The notes below the pieces were generated by a model that had not been told where the DNA came from, ran no database searches, and saw nothing but the letters and a program-made list of their open reading frames with translations. Made by a program: the position numbers and the translations under genes. Of a DNA stretch of 64,000 nucleotides, positions 1-7,013 are shown in pieces. Position 1 is the first letter of the stretch, and each line of letters opens with the position of its first letter. The stretch lies in the NCBI GenBank assembly GCA_050633505.1, contig JBOEGQ010000002.1:1-64000 (forward strand), given 5' to 3'. This stretch comes from UBA1672 sp050633505. Its GTDB lineage: Bacteria > Pseudomonadota > Alphaproteobacteria > Micavibrionales > Micavibrionaceae.

Positions 1-2092
1 TATCTCCAAAAGATGAACCAACAACACCTTCAATATCGATGAAGACATCACCTTCTGCATTACCGCCACTATTCACACCCGTTGCCAGATTAACCGTCAC
101 ACCTTCAGTGGAGTATATATAACCAACAATATCCCAGCCATAGCCGCCGTTAATTGTATCTGCGCCGGCACCACCACCAAGAAAGTCATTTGCGCCTCCC
201 CCATTTATGATGTCTATACCATCGCCTCCATAAATATAATCAACGCCATTTCCACCGTTAATTTCATCATCACCGGCACCACCAATCAGCAAATTATCCT
301 GATCATCTCCAACAATAACGTCATTAAATTCGGAACCGGTGACGTTCTCTATATTCATCAAACTATCCGAACCACCATCACCATCATCAGAGGCCACATT
401 TTGACTGAGATCTACATTCACCCCAGCTGCTGCAGAGCCATAATACATGGTATCAGTGCCAACACCTCCGTCGATAGTGTCGTCGCCAGCACCACCCAAT
501 AAGAGATCATTACCATCTCCACCGTTTAGGATATCATCCCCTGCTCCGCCCTGAAGTTCATCATCACCGGCACCGCCGTTTAGGGTATCGTCGCCAGATT
601 GACCAAAGAGGGTATCATTGCCACCATCACCGTTTAGGGTATCATTACCATCCTGTCCCTGAAGTTGATCGTCGCCGTCATTACCATTAACAGTGTCATT
701 ACCTGTTCCGGCCCATACTGTATCATTACCTGTTCCGGCATTAACAGTATCTACTCCGGCATCACCAACAATCTGATCATCCCCTGCTCCGCTATTTATA
801 ATATCATCGCCGGCCTGACCAAAAATCAAATCATCGCCATCGCCACCGTTTAGGAGATCATTACCATCGCCGCCTTGGAGTTCATCATCGCCATTTCCAC
901 CGTTAATTTCATCATCGCCGGCACCACCAATCAGCAAGTTATCCTGATCATCTCCAACAATAACGTCATTAAATTCGGAACCGGTGACGTTCTCTATATT
1001 CGCCAAACTATCTGAACCACCATCACCATCATCAGAGGCCACATTTTGACTGAGATCTACATTCACCCCAGCTGCTGCAAAACCGTAATAAGCTCTGTCA
1101 ACACCAGCACCTCCATCAAGAATGTCATCACCTGCACCACCTAATACGGTATCGTTGTCTGCACCACCTAATAAGGTATCATTACCATCGCCGCCTTGGA
1201 GTTCATCATCGCCAGCACCTCCATCGAGCGTGTCATCACCTGTACCACCAAAGAGCTTATCATTACCACCAAGGCCATTAAGGACATCGTTACCACCATC
1301 GCCGCGTAATTCATTACTGCCACTATCACCAGTTAAGTTGTCATCCCACCGTGACCCACGGATATTTTCAATGTTAATTAATGTATCAACCCCACCACTA
1401 CCATCATCAGAGGCTGTGCCCTGACTAAGGTCAGCCGTAACACCGTGGTCTGTTGATGTATATTGCCAATACTCCGCCGTATCATTACCGTCACCGCCAT
1501 CCAGAATGTCGTCGCCAGTACCTCCTTCGAGTCTGTCATCACCTTCATCACCGTTAACCGTGTCGTTACCTTCATCGCTGTAGAGGTAATCATTACCGGC
1601 ACCGCCATGAAACACATCATCGCCAGTGTCTTCAAACAACTTATCATCGCCATCACCACCGTAAAGCGTGTCATTACCTGTACCACCCCATAGGGTATCT
1701 TCTCCTGAACCGCCCTCTAGAACATCATTACCGGCATTACCGGAAACAGAATCATCGCCGTCACCGCCAATAACACGATCATCGCCATCACCGCCATATA
1801 TGATGTCACGATCAGCACCACCTTCGACCCAGTCATTACCAGCACCACCGACCACTTGGTCTGTACCTGCCCCGCCGACAAGGTAATCATCGCCCTCTTC
1901 TCCCCAGAGACTATCATCGCCGTCACCGCCGAATAGGTAGTCAGAGCCATCATTACCCATCAAGGTATCATTGCCTCCATGGCCATAGATATTTTCATCA
2001 ACCACATCACCATCAATGCGGTTATCGTTTTCATCGCCATTAATATCAATCGGGTTTGAACGGTTTGTTGGAATTTGTGTGTTATTCGACAT
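1..2092 (-). CDS. RTX-type hemolysin-like calcium-binding repeat protein (N-terminal part, runs off the window)
   Basis: The frame is open from the ATG at 2092 to the window edge (about 697 codons), so the C-terminus is missing. After roughly 25 residues the protein is almost wholly glycine/aspartate nonapeptides of the form GGxGxDxLx (for example GGAGNDVLEGG), the calcium-binding parallel beta-roll of RTX proteins. Four spacer modules with the motif NIENV or NIENI, preceded by VDLSQ-like strands, interrupt the roll. No N-terminal signal peptide is seen, which fits type I secretion through a C-terminal signal; that signal and any ABC exporter genes are outside the window. A strong ribosome site, AAAGGAG, lies 8 bases before the ATG and fixes the start. 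The family is clear. The specific role (adhesin, hydrolase, S-layer) cannot be read from this part. Confidence 0.92.
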   Translation of the reverse strand, partial: MSNNTQIPTNRSNPIDINGDENDNRIDGDVVDENIYGHGGNDTLMGNDGSDYLFGGDGDDSLWGEEGDDYLVGGAGTDQVVGGAGNDWVEGGADRDIIYGGDGDDRVIGGDGDDSVSGNAGNDVLEGGSGEDTLWGGTGNDTLYGGDGDDKLFEDTGDDVFHGGAGNDYLYSDEGNDTVNGDEGDDRLEGGTGDDILDGGDGNDTAEYWQYTSTDHGVTADLSQGTASDDGSGGVDTLINIENIRGSRWDDNLTGDSGSNELRGDGGNDVLNGLGGNDKLFGGTGDDTLDGGAGDDELQGGDGNDTLLGGADNDTVLGGAGDDILDGGAGVDRAYYGFAAAGVNVDLSQNVASDDGDGGSDSLANIENVTGSEFNDVIVGDDQDNLLIGGAGDDEINGGNGDDELQGGDGNDLLNGGDGDDLIFGQAGDDIINSGAGDDQIVGDAGVDTVNAGTGNDTVWAGTGNDTVNGNDGDDQLQGQDGNDTLNGDGGNDTLFGQSGDDTLNGGAGDDELQGGAGDDILNGGDGNDLLLGGAGDDTIDGGVGTDTMYYGSAAAGVNVDLSQNVASDDGDGGSDSLMNIENVTGSEFNDVIVGDDQDNLLIGGAGDDEINGGNGVDYIYGGDGIDIINGGGANDFLGGGAGADTINGGYGWDIVGYIYSTEGVTVNLATGVNSGGNAEGDVFIDIEGVVGSSFGD
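245..447. repeat. Near-identical direct repeat, copy A, inside the RTX gene
   Basis: This roughly 200-base stretch is repeated almost base for base at 890-1092, exactly 645 bases (215 codons) away. It encodes one NIENV spacer module plus the adjoining nonapeptides. The reading frame is kept, so it looks like an in-frame internal duplication of the beta-roll. Confidence 0.85.
890..1092. repeat. Near-identical direct repeat, copy B, inside the RTX gene
   Basis: Partner of the copy at 245-447. The few differences are single bases, for example the codons encoding ANIENV here against MNIENV in copy A. Low divergence between the copies suggests recent duplication or gene conversion. Confidence 0.85.
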
Positions 2093-2275
2093 AGTAGTTA
2101 CTCCTTTACTCAAGAACTCAGTTTTCTAGTTTTCATTTGGGAAATATAAATCGGCACATGACTTATTCATGGAATGCGCTAGGAAATAGCACGCCTGATT
2201 TTAATAGCAATACAAAATTTATTATTTGAAAAATAATGCGCCCTTTGGTCAGCGACGCGATAGCATAATAATTTA

Positions 2276-2305
2276 AATGTAACCTTATTTACATAATTCA
2301 GTCAA
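2276..2305 (-). promoter_or_regulatory. Possible sigma-70 promoter for the RTX gene
   Basis: On the minus strand TTGACT (2305-2300) is followed after 18 bases by TACATT (2281-2276), a fair match to -35 and -10 boxes. It lies about 180 bases upstream of the RTX start. This is pattern matching only; the region is AT-rich and chance matches are common. Confidence 0.3.
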
Positions 2306-2373
2306 CGCCTTTTGTTTCGGATTTTATTTAAATTGATTTTGTATTGCGGATATAGGCTTAGAAATACCTTTTC

Positions 2374-2736
2374 TTACGCGGCTAATGGAAACTTACAACA
2401 CATTAAAGGTAAATATTGCGAACATATTGTCCTTTGATTATTTAGGCGCGTTAATTGCTGTGCCGGCGTAAGATTTTGGTCGCTGTATTTGGTGACGTTG
2501 AGTTTAATCATGTTCATCAGTTCAATGCCTGCGAGTGTTCGTGATGCAGTGTGTATCTTTCTAAAACATCCCATGGGCGTAGTGATCCGATCTAAAGTGG
2601 TATCTCGCAGAGCCCGGTACCCGTGTAAGCTTTCTTTAAATGCTACGTGTTCTATATCAGATTCCAGCTTAATGTTTGTACAGCCACTAAAGAAAACACA
2701 AACTAATAGACTGTTCTTTAAATTTATTTTACTCAT
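2374..2736 (-). CDS. Possible small lipoprotein
   Basis: This lies in an otherwise gene-poor stretch of about 920 bases between the RTX gene and the ankyrin gene. From the internal ATG at 2736 the protein (120 residues) starts with a short basic segment, a hydrophobic run and FFSGC, a plausible lipobox with the lipidated cysteine near residue 19. The frame also extends to a GTG at 2778 with AAGGA 4 bases upstream, but that would put about 20 extra residues before the signal sequence. The rest shows no family I recognise. An antisense frame over 2489-2782 looks like a shadow. The remaining bases of 2093-3015 hold no other gene I can support. Confidence 0.4.
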   Translation of the reverse strand: MSKINLKNSLLVCVFFSGCTNIKLESDIEHVAFKESLHGYRALRDTTLDRITTPMGCFRKIHTASRTLAGIELMNMIKLNVTKYSDQNLTPAQQLTRLNNQRTICSQYLPLMCCKFPLAA

Positions 2737-3015
2737 TTTGGTAATCTTTTTTACGTTATCAGAATTAAGTGGGGTCACCTAGTCCTTAGAACACATGGTA
2801 TTCTTTAGCTCATTGGTTTAATTGTAAGAGGGTTGTTACTATCAGAGTAATTATTATTTTAGTTTTTTCTGTAATGTTGTGACAATACTGAAAAACAGTT
2901 TCCTCCCGCTTCGGCTGTGTAAAATTAGGGTAGTATCGCGAAGTCTAAGCTTTACATCGACAAGTATTACAGATTATTTTTATCCTGTTACAAATGTTTA
3001 CCGAGGAGCTATAAA

Positions 3016-4675
3016 GTGCGCATCATTATTATTTGTTTTATTCTAATTTTATCTTTCCCTTCCAATGCTAAGCAAAAAAATAATTATGCCCCTTCTCTAC
3101 ACTTCGCCGCATTAGGTGGAAATCTACTCGAGATCATTAGACTTATAAAAAAAGGGGACGATATTAATGCTAAGGATGACCATGGCAAGACCCCTCTACA
3201 CATAGCTTCAGCCAAAGGACATGTGGATGCTATCGAAGTGTTGATGCAATTAGGGGCAGATATTAATGCTATGGATGAAGATGGTATTACTCCTCTTATG
3301 AGCGCTGCCATGTTCGGAAAAATCAAAAGCATAGAAGCTTTAGTAAAGGCGGATGCTGACCCTAACTTGGAAAATAGTGTTGGGACTACCCCGCTGATTA
3401 CGGCTGTTTTTAGTGAGGAAGTGAGAAGCATAGAGGCTCTAGCAAAGGCAGGGGCTGACCCTAACNNNNNNNNNNNNNNNNNNNNNNNNNNNNNNNNNNN
3501 NNNNNNNNNNNNNNNNNNNNNNNNNNNNNNNNNNNNNNNNNNNNNNNNNNNNNNNNNNNNNNNNNNNNNNNNNNNNNNNNNNNNNNNNNNNNNAGGCAGG
3601 GGCTGACCCTAACTTAGAAAATAGTAAGGGCAGCACCCCACTGTACTATGCTACTGTGGGCAATAAAATCAAAAGTATAGAGGCTCTAGCAAAGGCAGGG
3701 GCTGACCTGAACCTGAAAGATAGTGATGGTTACTCACGGCTGCACATGGCTGCTTGGGATGAACAAACAGAAGTTATAAAAGCTTTAGTAAAGGCAGGGG
3801 CTGACCCTAACTTGGAAGATAGTAAGGGCAGCACCCCACTGGACTTGGCTACCATTGGTGTAAAAATCAAAAGTATAGAGGCTCTAGCAAAGGCAGGGGC
3901 TGACCTTAACCTAGAAGCTACTAACGTCCCCCCTTTGCATAGGGCTGCTATGATTGGAAAGATCAAAAGCATAGAGGCTTTAGTAAAGGCAGGAGCTGAC
4001 CTTAACCTGAAAGATAGTAAGGGGTTTTCTCCTATACTTAGGGCTGTTCAGAAAGGGAAAATAGAAGCTTTAGAAGCTTTAGTAAAGGCAGGAGCTGACC
4101 CAAACCTGAAACATAGTGATGGTTACACCGCGTTACATAGGGCTGTTCAGAAAGGACTAATAGACGAAATCAAAACACTGATAAAGGTCGGCGCAGATAT
4201 TAATATTGTAAATAACGAAGGAACCCCTCCCTTTCATTTCGCTGTACTAAATAGCAAGGTAAACATTATTAATGCATTAATAATGGCAGGCGCGGATCTC
4301 AATGCTAAAGTAAAAGGGTATACCCCTTTGATTCTAGCATCTATGCATGAAAGAGTAGACGCTATGAATGCACTAATAACGGCTGGTGCAGACATTAATG
4401 CAGTAGATCTAGATGGGTATACAGCTTCTCACGCAGCGGCTTTGTATGGCAAAACAGACTCAATCAACATATTGATAAAAGCGGGTGCGGATATTAATGC
4501 CCTAAATAAACGGGGCAATACACCTTTACATGTAGCCACACAGGGCAATTCTACTAAGATAGTAAAAATATTATTAGCAGCAGGAGTTAGAATAGACATA
4601 AAAAATAAAGAGGGAAAGACTGCTCTTGATATCGCGAAAATTATAGCCGATAGAAAAACTCCTAAAAAGAGATAA
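3016..4675 (+). CDS. Exported ankyrin-repeat protein, interrupted by an assembly gap
   Basis: The start is a GTG at 3016, with GAGGAG 7 bases upstream. Residues 1-18 form a signal peptide ending at SNA-KQ, so the product is probably periplasmic or secreted. Four ankyrin repeats precede the gap and about eleven follow it, each about 33 residues, with TPLHxA and GADxN motifs. A run of 128 N (3466-3593) splits the gene. The ankyrin frame after the gap is shifted by one base relative to the frame before it, because 128 is not a multiple of three. I read this as one intact gene with a mis-sized gap, not a frameshift. The repeats share near-identical DNA around the ALAKAGAD segment, which explains the failed assembly. 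Ankyrin domains bind proteins; the partner is unknown. Confidence 0.85.
3466..3593. other. Assembly gap (128 N) in the ankyrin gene
   Basis: This is unresolved sequence. Flanking bases on both sides encode the same ankyrin segment (AGADPN), so the gap sits in near-identical tandem repeats and its true length is unknown. Confidence 0.99.
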
Positions 4676-4734
4676 CGAACGTGCATACCGTAAGAAGCGA
4701 TAGGGTGACAGAAATACTCTGACAGGATACAGAC

Positions 4735-4906
4735 ATGTTTCTTCTCTTCTCACACCCCCTATATTTAGCCACATATGTCCGAGGATTAGGTCTTTTGTTA
4801 CACCACTTCCTGCACAGTACATAAGCCCAATATTTAACTGCGCCTGACCAACTCCTTGCTTTGCTGCTTTTTCAGTCCATCGCGCAGCAGCTTGTTCATT
4901 CGTCAT
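4735..4906 (-). pseudogene. Sel1-repeat (TPR-like) protein remnant
   Basis: On the minus strand the first ~50 codons from 4906 encode one recognisable Sel1-like repeat: AARWTEKAAKQG, then AQLNIGLMY, a GSGV turn and HMWLNI. Sel1 proteins normally carry several such 36-residue repeats and a signal peptide; here neither the upstream repeats nor a signal are present. The frame stays open to 4574 but the later residues look random and run into the 3' end of the ankyrin gene. I therefore call a decayed fragment. Its ATG overlaps the last codons of the broken toxin frame upstream. Confidence 0.55.
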
Positions 4907-5142
4907 GTTGCAACTAATTGAAAAATTCCACTATGTTCTTATCCGCTTTGATGCAGCTTAATAAAGTCGATTTTATTATGTGTGATGATAGGAATGCCAT
5001 TATCAGACGCATACTTTAATTGTTCCTGATTAGAAAGTCCTGGATTCTCAGCCTGCTGTGCTGTTGTGATATTATGGCCTTTGGAGCAAAGAATATTTAC
5101 TATTCCTTTTTTAACATCCTCATCGGCATAGAAATCACTCAT
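4903..5142 (-). pseudogene. DUF5615 (PIN-like) toxin, interrupted by an in-frame stop
   Basis: The frame from 5142 encodes an N-terminal FYADEDV segment (normally a metal-binding FLADEN-type site), then a GHNITT strand, an EQLKYA helix and ITHNKIDF, all hallmarks of the DUF5615 PIN-like toxin family. A TAA at 4939-4941 ends it after 67 residues, but the same frame continues with EHSGIFQ, the expected family C-terminus, to a TGA at 4903. So the stop looks like a nonsense mutation late in the gene. The start overlaps the stop of the DUF433 gene upstream by 8 bases, the usual translational coupling of antitoxin and toxin. Whether the 67-residue product is active is unknown. Confidence 0.65.
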
Positions 5143-5368
5143 CTTCTAGGTTTTCTTTAATATCGAAATCTATCTCTTCTTTGTTGCTTTGATAATATTC
5201 CTCACAAGCCTGTATATCTATGGCTGTGATTGTGGGCCTTTGATATAATATCTCCTTTATGGCGTTACCTTGTTGAAGGTCTAATATGACCTGCCATACA
5301 GGAATGCGGGTATCTTTGATCTTGGCTCTTCCCCCTACTACGTCTTTTTTCTTTTCTATACGTTCCAT
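5135..5368 (-). CDS. DUF433 family antitoxin, copy 1
   Basis: 77 residues. The N-terminal half has the DUF433 signature: GGRAKIKDTRIPVW, then a predicted helix and YQRPTIT, where family members read YPxLT. DUF433 proteins are the usual antitoxin partners of DUF5615 PIN-like toxins, and this one overlaps the broken DUF5615 gene downstream by 8 bases. The acidic C-terminal tail (EEIDFDIKENLEDE) would be the toxin-binding part. The first 25 residues are identical to those of the second copy at 5598-5831 and the DNA there is identical too, so one copy arose from the other or was converted recently. Confidence 0.8.
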   Translation of the reverse strand: MERIEKKKDVVGGRAKIKDTRIPVWQVILDLQQGNAIKEILYQRPTITAIDIQACEEYYQSNKEEIDFDIKENLEDE

Positions 5369-5378
5369 TGTTTTTCTC
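5294..5378. repeat. 85-base direct repeat, copy 1 (start of DUF433 gene 1)
   Basis: Identical to 5757-5841. It covers the ribosome-binding region and the first 25 codons of the DUF433 gene. Beyond it the upstream sequences resemble each other again after an 8-base indel, so the duplication extended into the upstream region. Confidence 0.9.
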
Positions 5379-5458
5379 GTTCTTATCTAAGGTAATTTTT
5401 TACACTAAATTCTATTTGCTCAAAAAATATTTGTTTAAATGCCGCTAGGTTGTTTTGT

Positions 5459-5605
5459 TCATAAAAGAGCAGCATATCCTAATTGCTCGGAATCTGATAT
5501 CCCATCATTATTGGTGTTATGAGATGTTTGAACGCCGAGGCCTTTTTCTTTAAGCCTATCGACTATTTTTTGCCTAAAATTTTCATCGACATAGAACTTA
5601 TTCAT
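5459..5605 (-). pseudogene. Truncated DUF5615 (PIN-like) toxin, second copy
   Basis: From the ATG at 5605 the minus strand encodes 48 residues beginning MNKFYVDENF and containing EQLGYAA before a TGA at 5459. It aligns by eye with the start of the toxin at 4903-5142 and with the DUF5615 N-terminus, but the second half of the domain is missing. Another frame continues past the stop (LFYEQNN onward) for about 28 codons but does not restore the expected THNxxDF segment, so a deletion or several lesions are likely. Its start overlaps the DUF433 copy 2 stop by 8 bases, the same layout as in the first pair. Confidence 0.6.
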
Positions 5606-5831
5606 CGCAGTCTTGGTCTGCTATGTCTTTGTTTATCTCGTCTTCGTGATCAGCATAATATTGTTCACAGGTTCTAATATCTTCTCGTGTTATACTCGGG
5701 AAATTTTCAAGAAGATATTCGTCCGTGTGTCCTGATTGTAAATATCCAATAATTGTCCATACAGGAATGCGGGTATCTTTGATCTTGGCTCTTCCCCCTA
5801 CTACGTCTTTTTTCTTTTCTATACGTTCCAT
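5598..5831 (-). CDS. DUF433 family antitoxin, copy 2
   Basis: 77 residues, with the same N-terminus as copy 1 (GGRAKIKDTRIPVW) and a diverged second half with NFPSIT in place of YQRPTIT and an acidic tail ending in DQDCDE. The C-terminal halves of the two antitoxins therefore differ where toxin recognition is expected, while the N-terminal, likely DNA-binding, halves are identical. It is followed by a truncated toxin. Both antitoxins are full-length and apparently functional. Confidence 0.8.
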   Translation of the reverse strand: MERIEKKKDVVGGRAKIKDTRIPVWTIIGYLQSGHTDEYLLENFPSITREDIRTCEQYYADHEDEINKDIADQDCDE

Positions 5832-5841
5832 TGTTTTTCTC
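5757..5841. repeat. 85-base direct repeat, copy 2 (start of DUF433 gene 2)
   Basis: Identical partner of 5294-5378, offset by 463 bases. Recombination between the copies would delete one antitoxin-toxin unit. Confidence 0.9.
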
Positions 5842-5871
5842 TAAAGTAATTTTTTGGTATTATCGCAAAGA

Positions 5872-6132
5872 TTAAGTGAGTTTGAAACCCCAATTGAGAA
5901 AAACGTAGACGGTCGCGAGGCGGTAAAAATACCGCCACTTTCCTTTGATCTTCATATAGGTTTCATCCATCCGCCAACTGCGATGAACCGAGCGTTTATA
6001 TTGGCGAGACATCTGCCCCCAAGGAGGCACGCAGTGAAGAACCCAACGGTTCAATGTTACATGATTGATCTCAAAACCGCGTTCACCCATCCTCTCTTCG
6101 ATTAATGTATTAAACTTTGCGCCACGACCAGC
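5872..6132 (-). pseudogene. IS6-family-like transposase remnant
   Basis: The minus-strand frame reads ERGFEINHVTLNRWV, then HRSWRMDETYMKIKGKW and YFYR. These match the region around the first catalytic aspartate (DETY) of IS6/IS26-like DDE transposases. Both ends are missing: the N-terminal part is cut at about 6132 by a stop, and after YR the sequence loses the family pattern, so the second D and the E of the DDE triad are absent. No terminal inverted repeats are visible. This is a dead fragment and a sign of past insertion next to the toxin-antitoxin pairs. Confidence 0.75.
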
Positions 6133-6150
6133 TTATCGGGTATTACCTGA

Positions 6151-6906
6151 TTACAAGTCTAAAGATGACGGTTCATTATTAGGTATATCTACCTGTTCTG
6201 TGTGGGCATCTTTCGTGTTTAGGTTATCTATATTATCTATAGTTTCTGCATTTGAATTACCCGCACATTGTGAAATCCCCAACGCGACAGTAGCGGCTAT
6301 TGCGAACTTAGTAATACGTCTGGGGGTTGCTTTTTCATGATTTTCTAAAGCAGCAACAAGGCGGCTTTCCATGTATTCTAAAGCTTCTTTTTTGCTTAAA
6401 TCCGCTGTTGGCTTACCAACCTTGTGCCACTCACTTTTTCCAGGATCAGGATCATATACATTTGGATTACTACCTGGTGGCTCTCCGTATTCTTGCTCCT
6501 GGATATTATATGTTGTTTTATCTGCATCATATGAGATTACGATTCTTTCTTTATTTTCTGGATTCTGTGGCTTTGAGTTACATATCCCTAAATTACATAT
6601 GAGAACAGGTTCATTAACTTGCACTGAATCGGGATATTTTGTTTTTAAATATGTCTTAGTAGTACCCATTTTTAATGGACGAAGACTAGGCAGCAAAAAC
6701 ATTGTCCGTGGATTTTTTCTTAGTTCATGAAAGTCAGGAGCTAAATCTTCTTTAATTTCAGCTAATGCATGTTTTTTGGTGATAATACTGCTAGCATGCT
6801 GGTCTAGAGTGTCTGCTTTAGATGCCTTTACGGCGCGTTCATAATCCAATGATTGATTTGCTTCGCTCTCTTTACGTTCATTTAATTGGTCTTTTATCTT
6901 ACCCAT
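6151..6906 (-). CDS. Hypothetical protein with one C-terminal membrane segment
   Basis: 251 residues, family not recognised. The N-terminal ~80 residues are charged and probably helical. The middle carries a segment with two close cysteines (ICNLGIC) and a proline/glycine-rich EPPGSNPNVYDPDPG stretch. A single hydrophobic segment at about residues 199-216 follows a basic RRITK, and the last ~35 residues are acidic. This is the layout of a tail-anchored protein with its long N-terminal domain in the cytoplasm, though a chance hydrophobic patch cannot be excluded. It sits between the IS remnant and the FkbH gene, at the edge of the accessory region. Confidence 0.55.
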   Translation of the reverse strand: MGKIKDQLNERKESEANQSLDYERAVKASKADTLDQHASSIITKKHALAEIKEDLAPDFHELRKNPRTMFLLPSLRPLKMGTTKTYLKTKYPDSVQVNEPVLICNLGICNSKPQNPENKERIVISYDADKTTYNIQEQEYGEPPGSNPNVYDPDPGKSEWHKVGKPTADLSKKEALEYMESRLVAALENHEKATPRRITKFAIAATVALGISQCAGNSNAETIDNIDNLNTKDAHTEQVDIPNNEPSSLDL

Positions 6907-7013
6907 ATTTCACCTTAATTATTTTGATTAGTTGCGGGAGACTACACAAACGTAGGTAGTATTGTCAAGTTGCCCCCTATAAGAACAGGGTGTAGGTTTG
7001 GCAGTAATATGAT

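Noticed and set aside
1122..1953. Several open frames on both strands inside the RTX gene (proline/serine-rich or methionine/valine-rich)
   Set aside because: They are shadows of the repetitive Gly/Asp codons and have no independent signals.
2489..2782. Plus-strand 97-codon frame
   Set aside because: Antisense to the lipoprotein candidate, which has a lipobox; the plus frame shows no known features.
3429..4100. Short repeated units in the ankyrin region as a possible CRISPR array
   Set aside because: The repeats are in-frame, about 99 bases long and coding for ankyrin helices.
3016..4675. Ankyrin gene as a real frameshift pseudogene, or two genes
   Set aside because: The frame change coincides with a run of N of arbitrary length; both sides encode the same repeat.
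5854..6105. Plus-strand 83-codon frame over the IS6 fragment
   Set aside because: The minus strand encodes recognisable transposase motifs, so this is its shadow.
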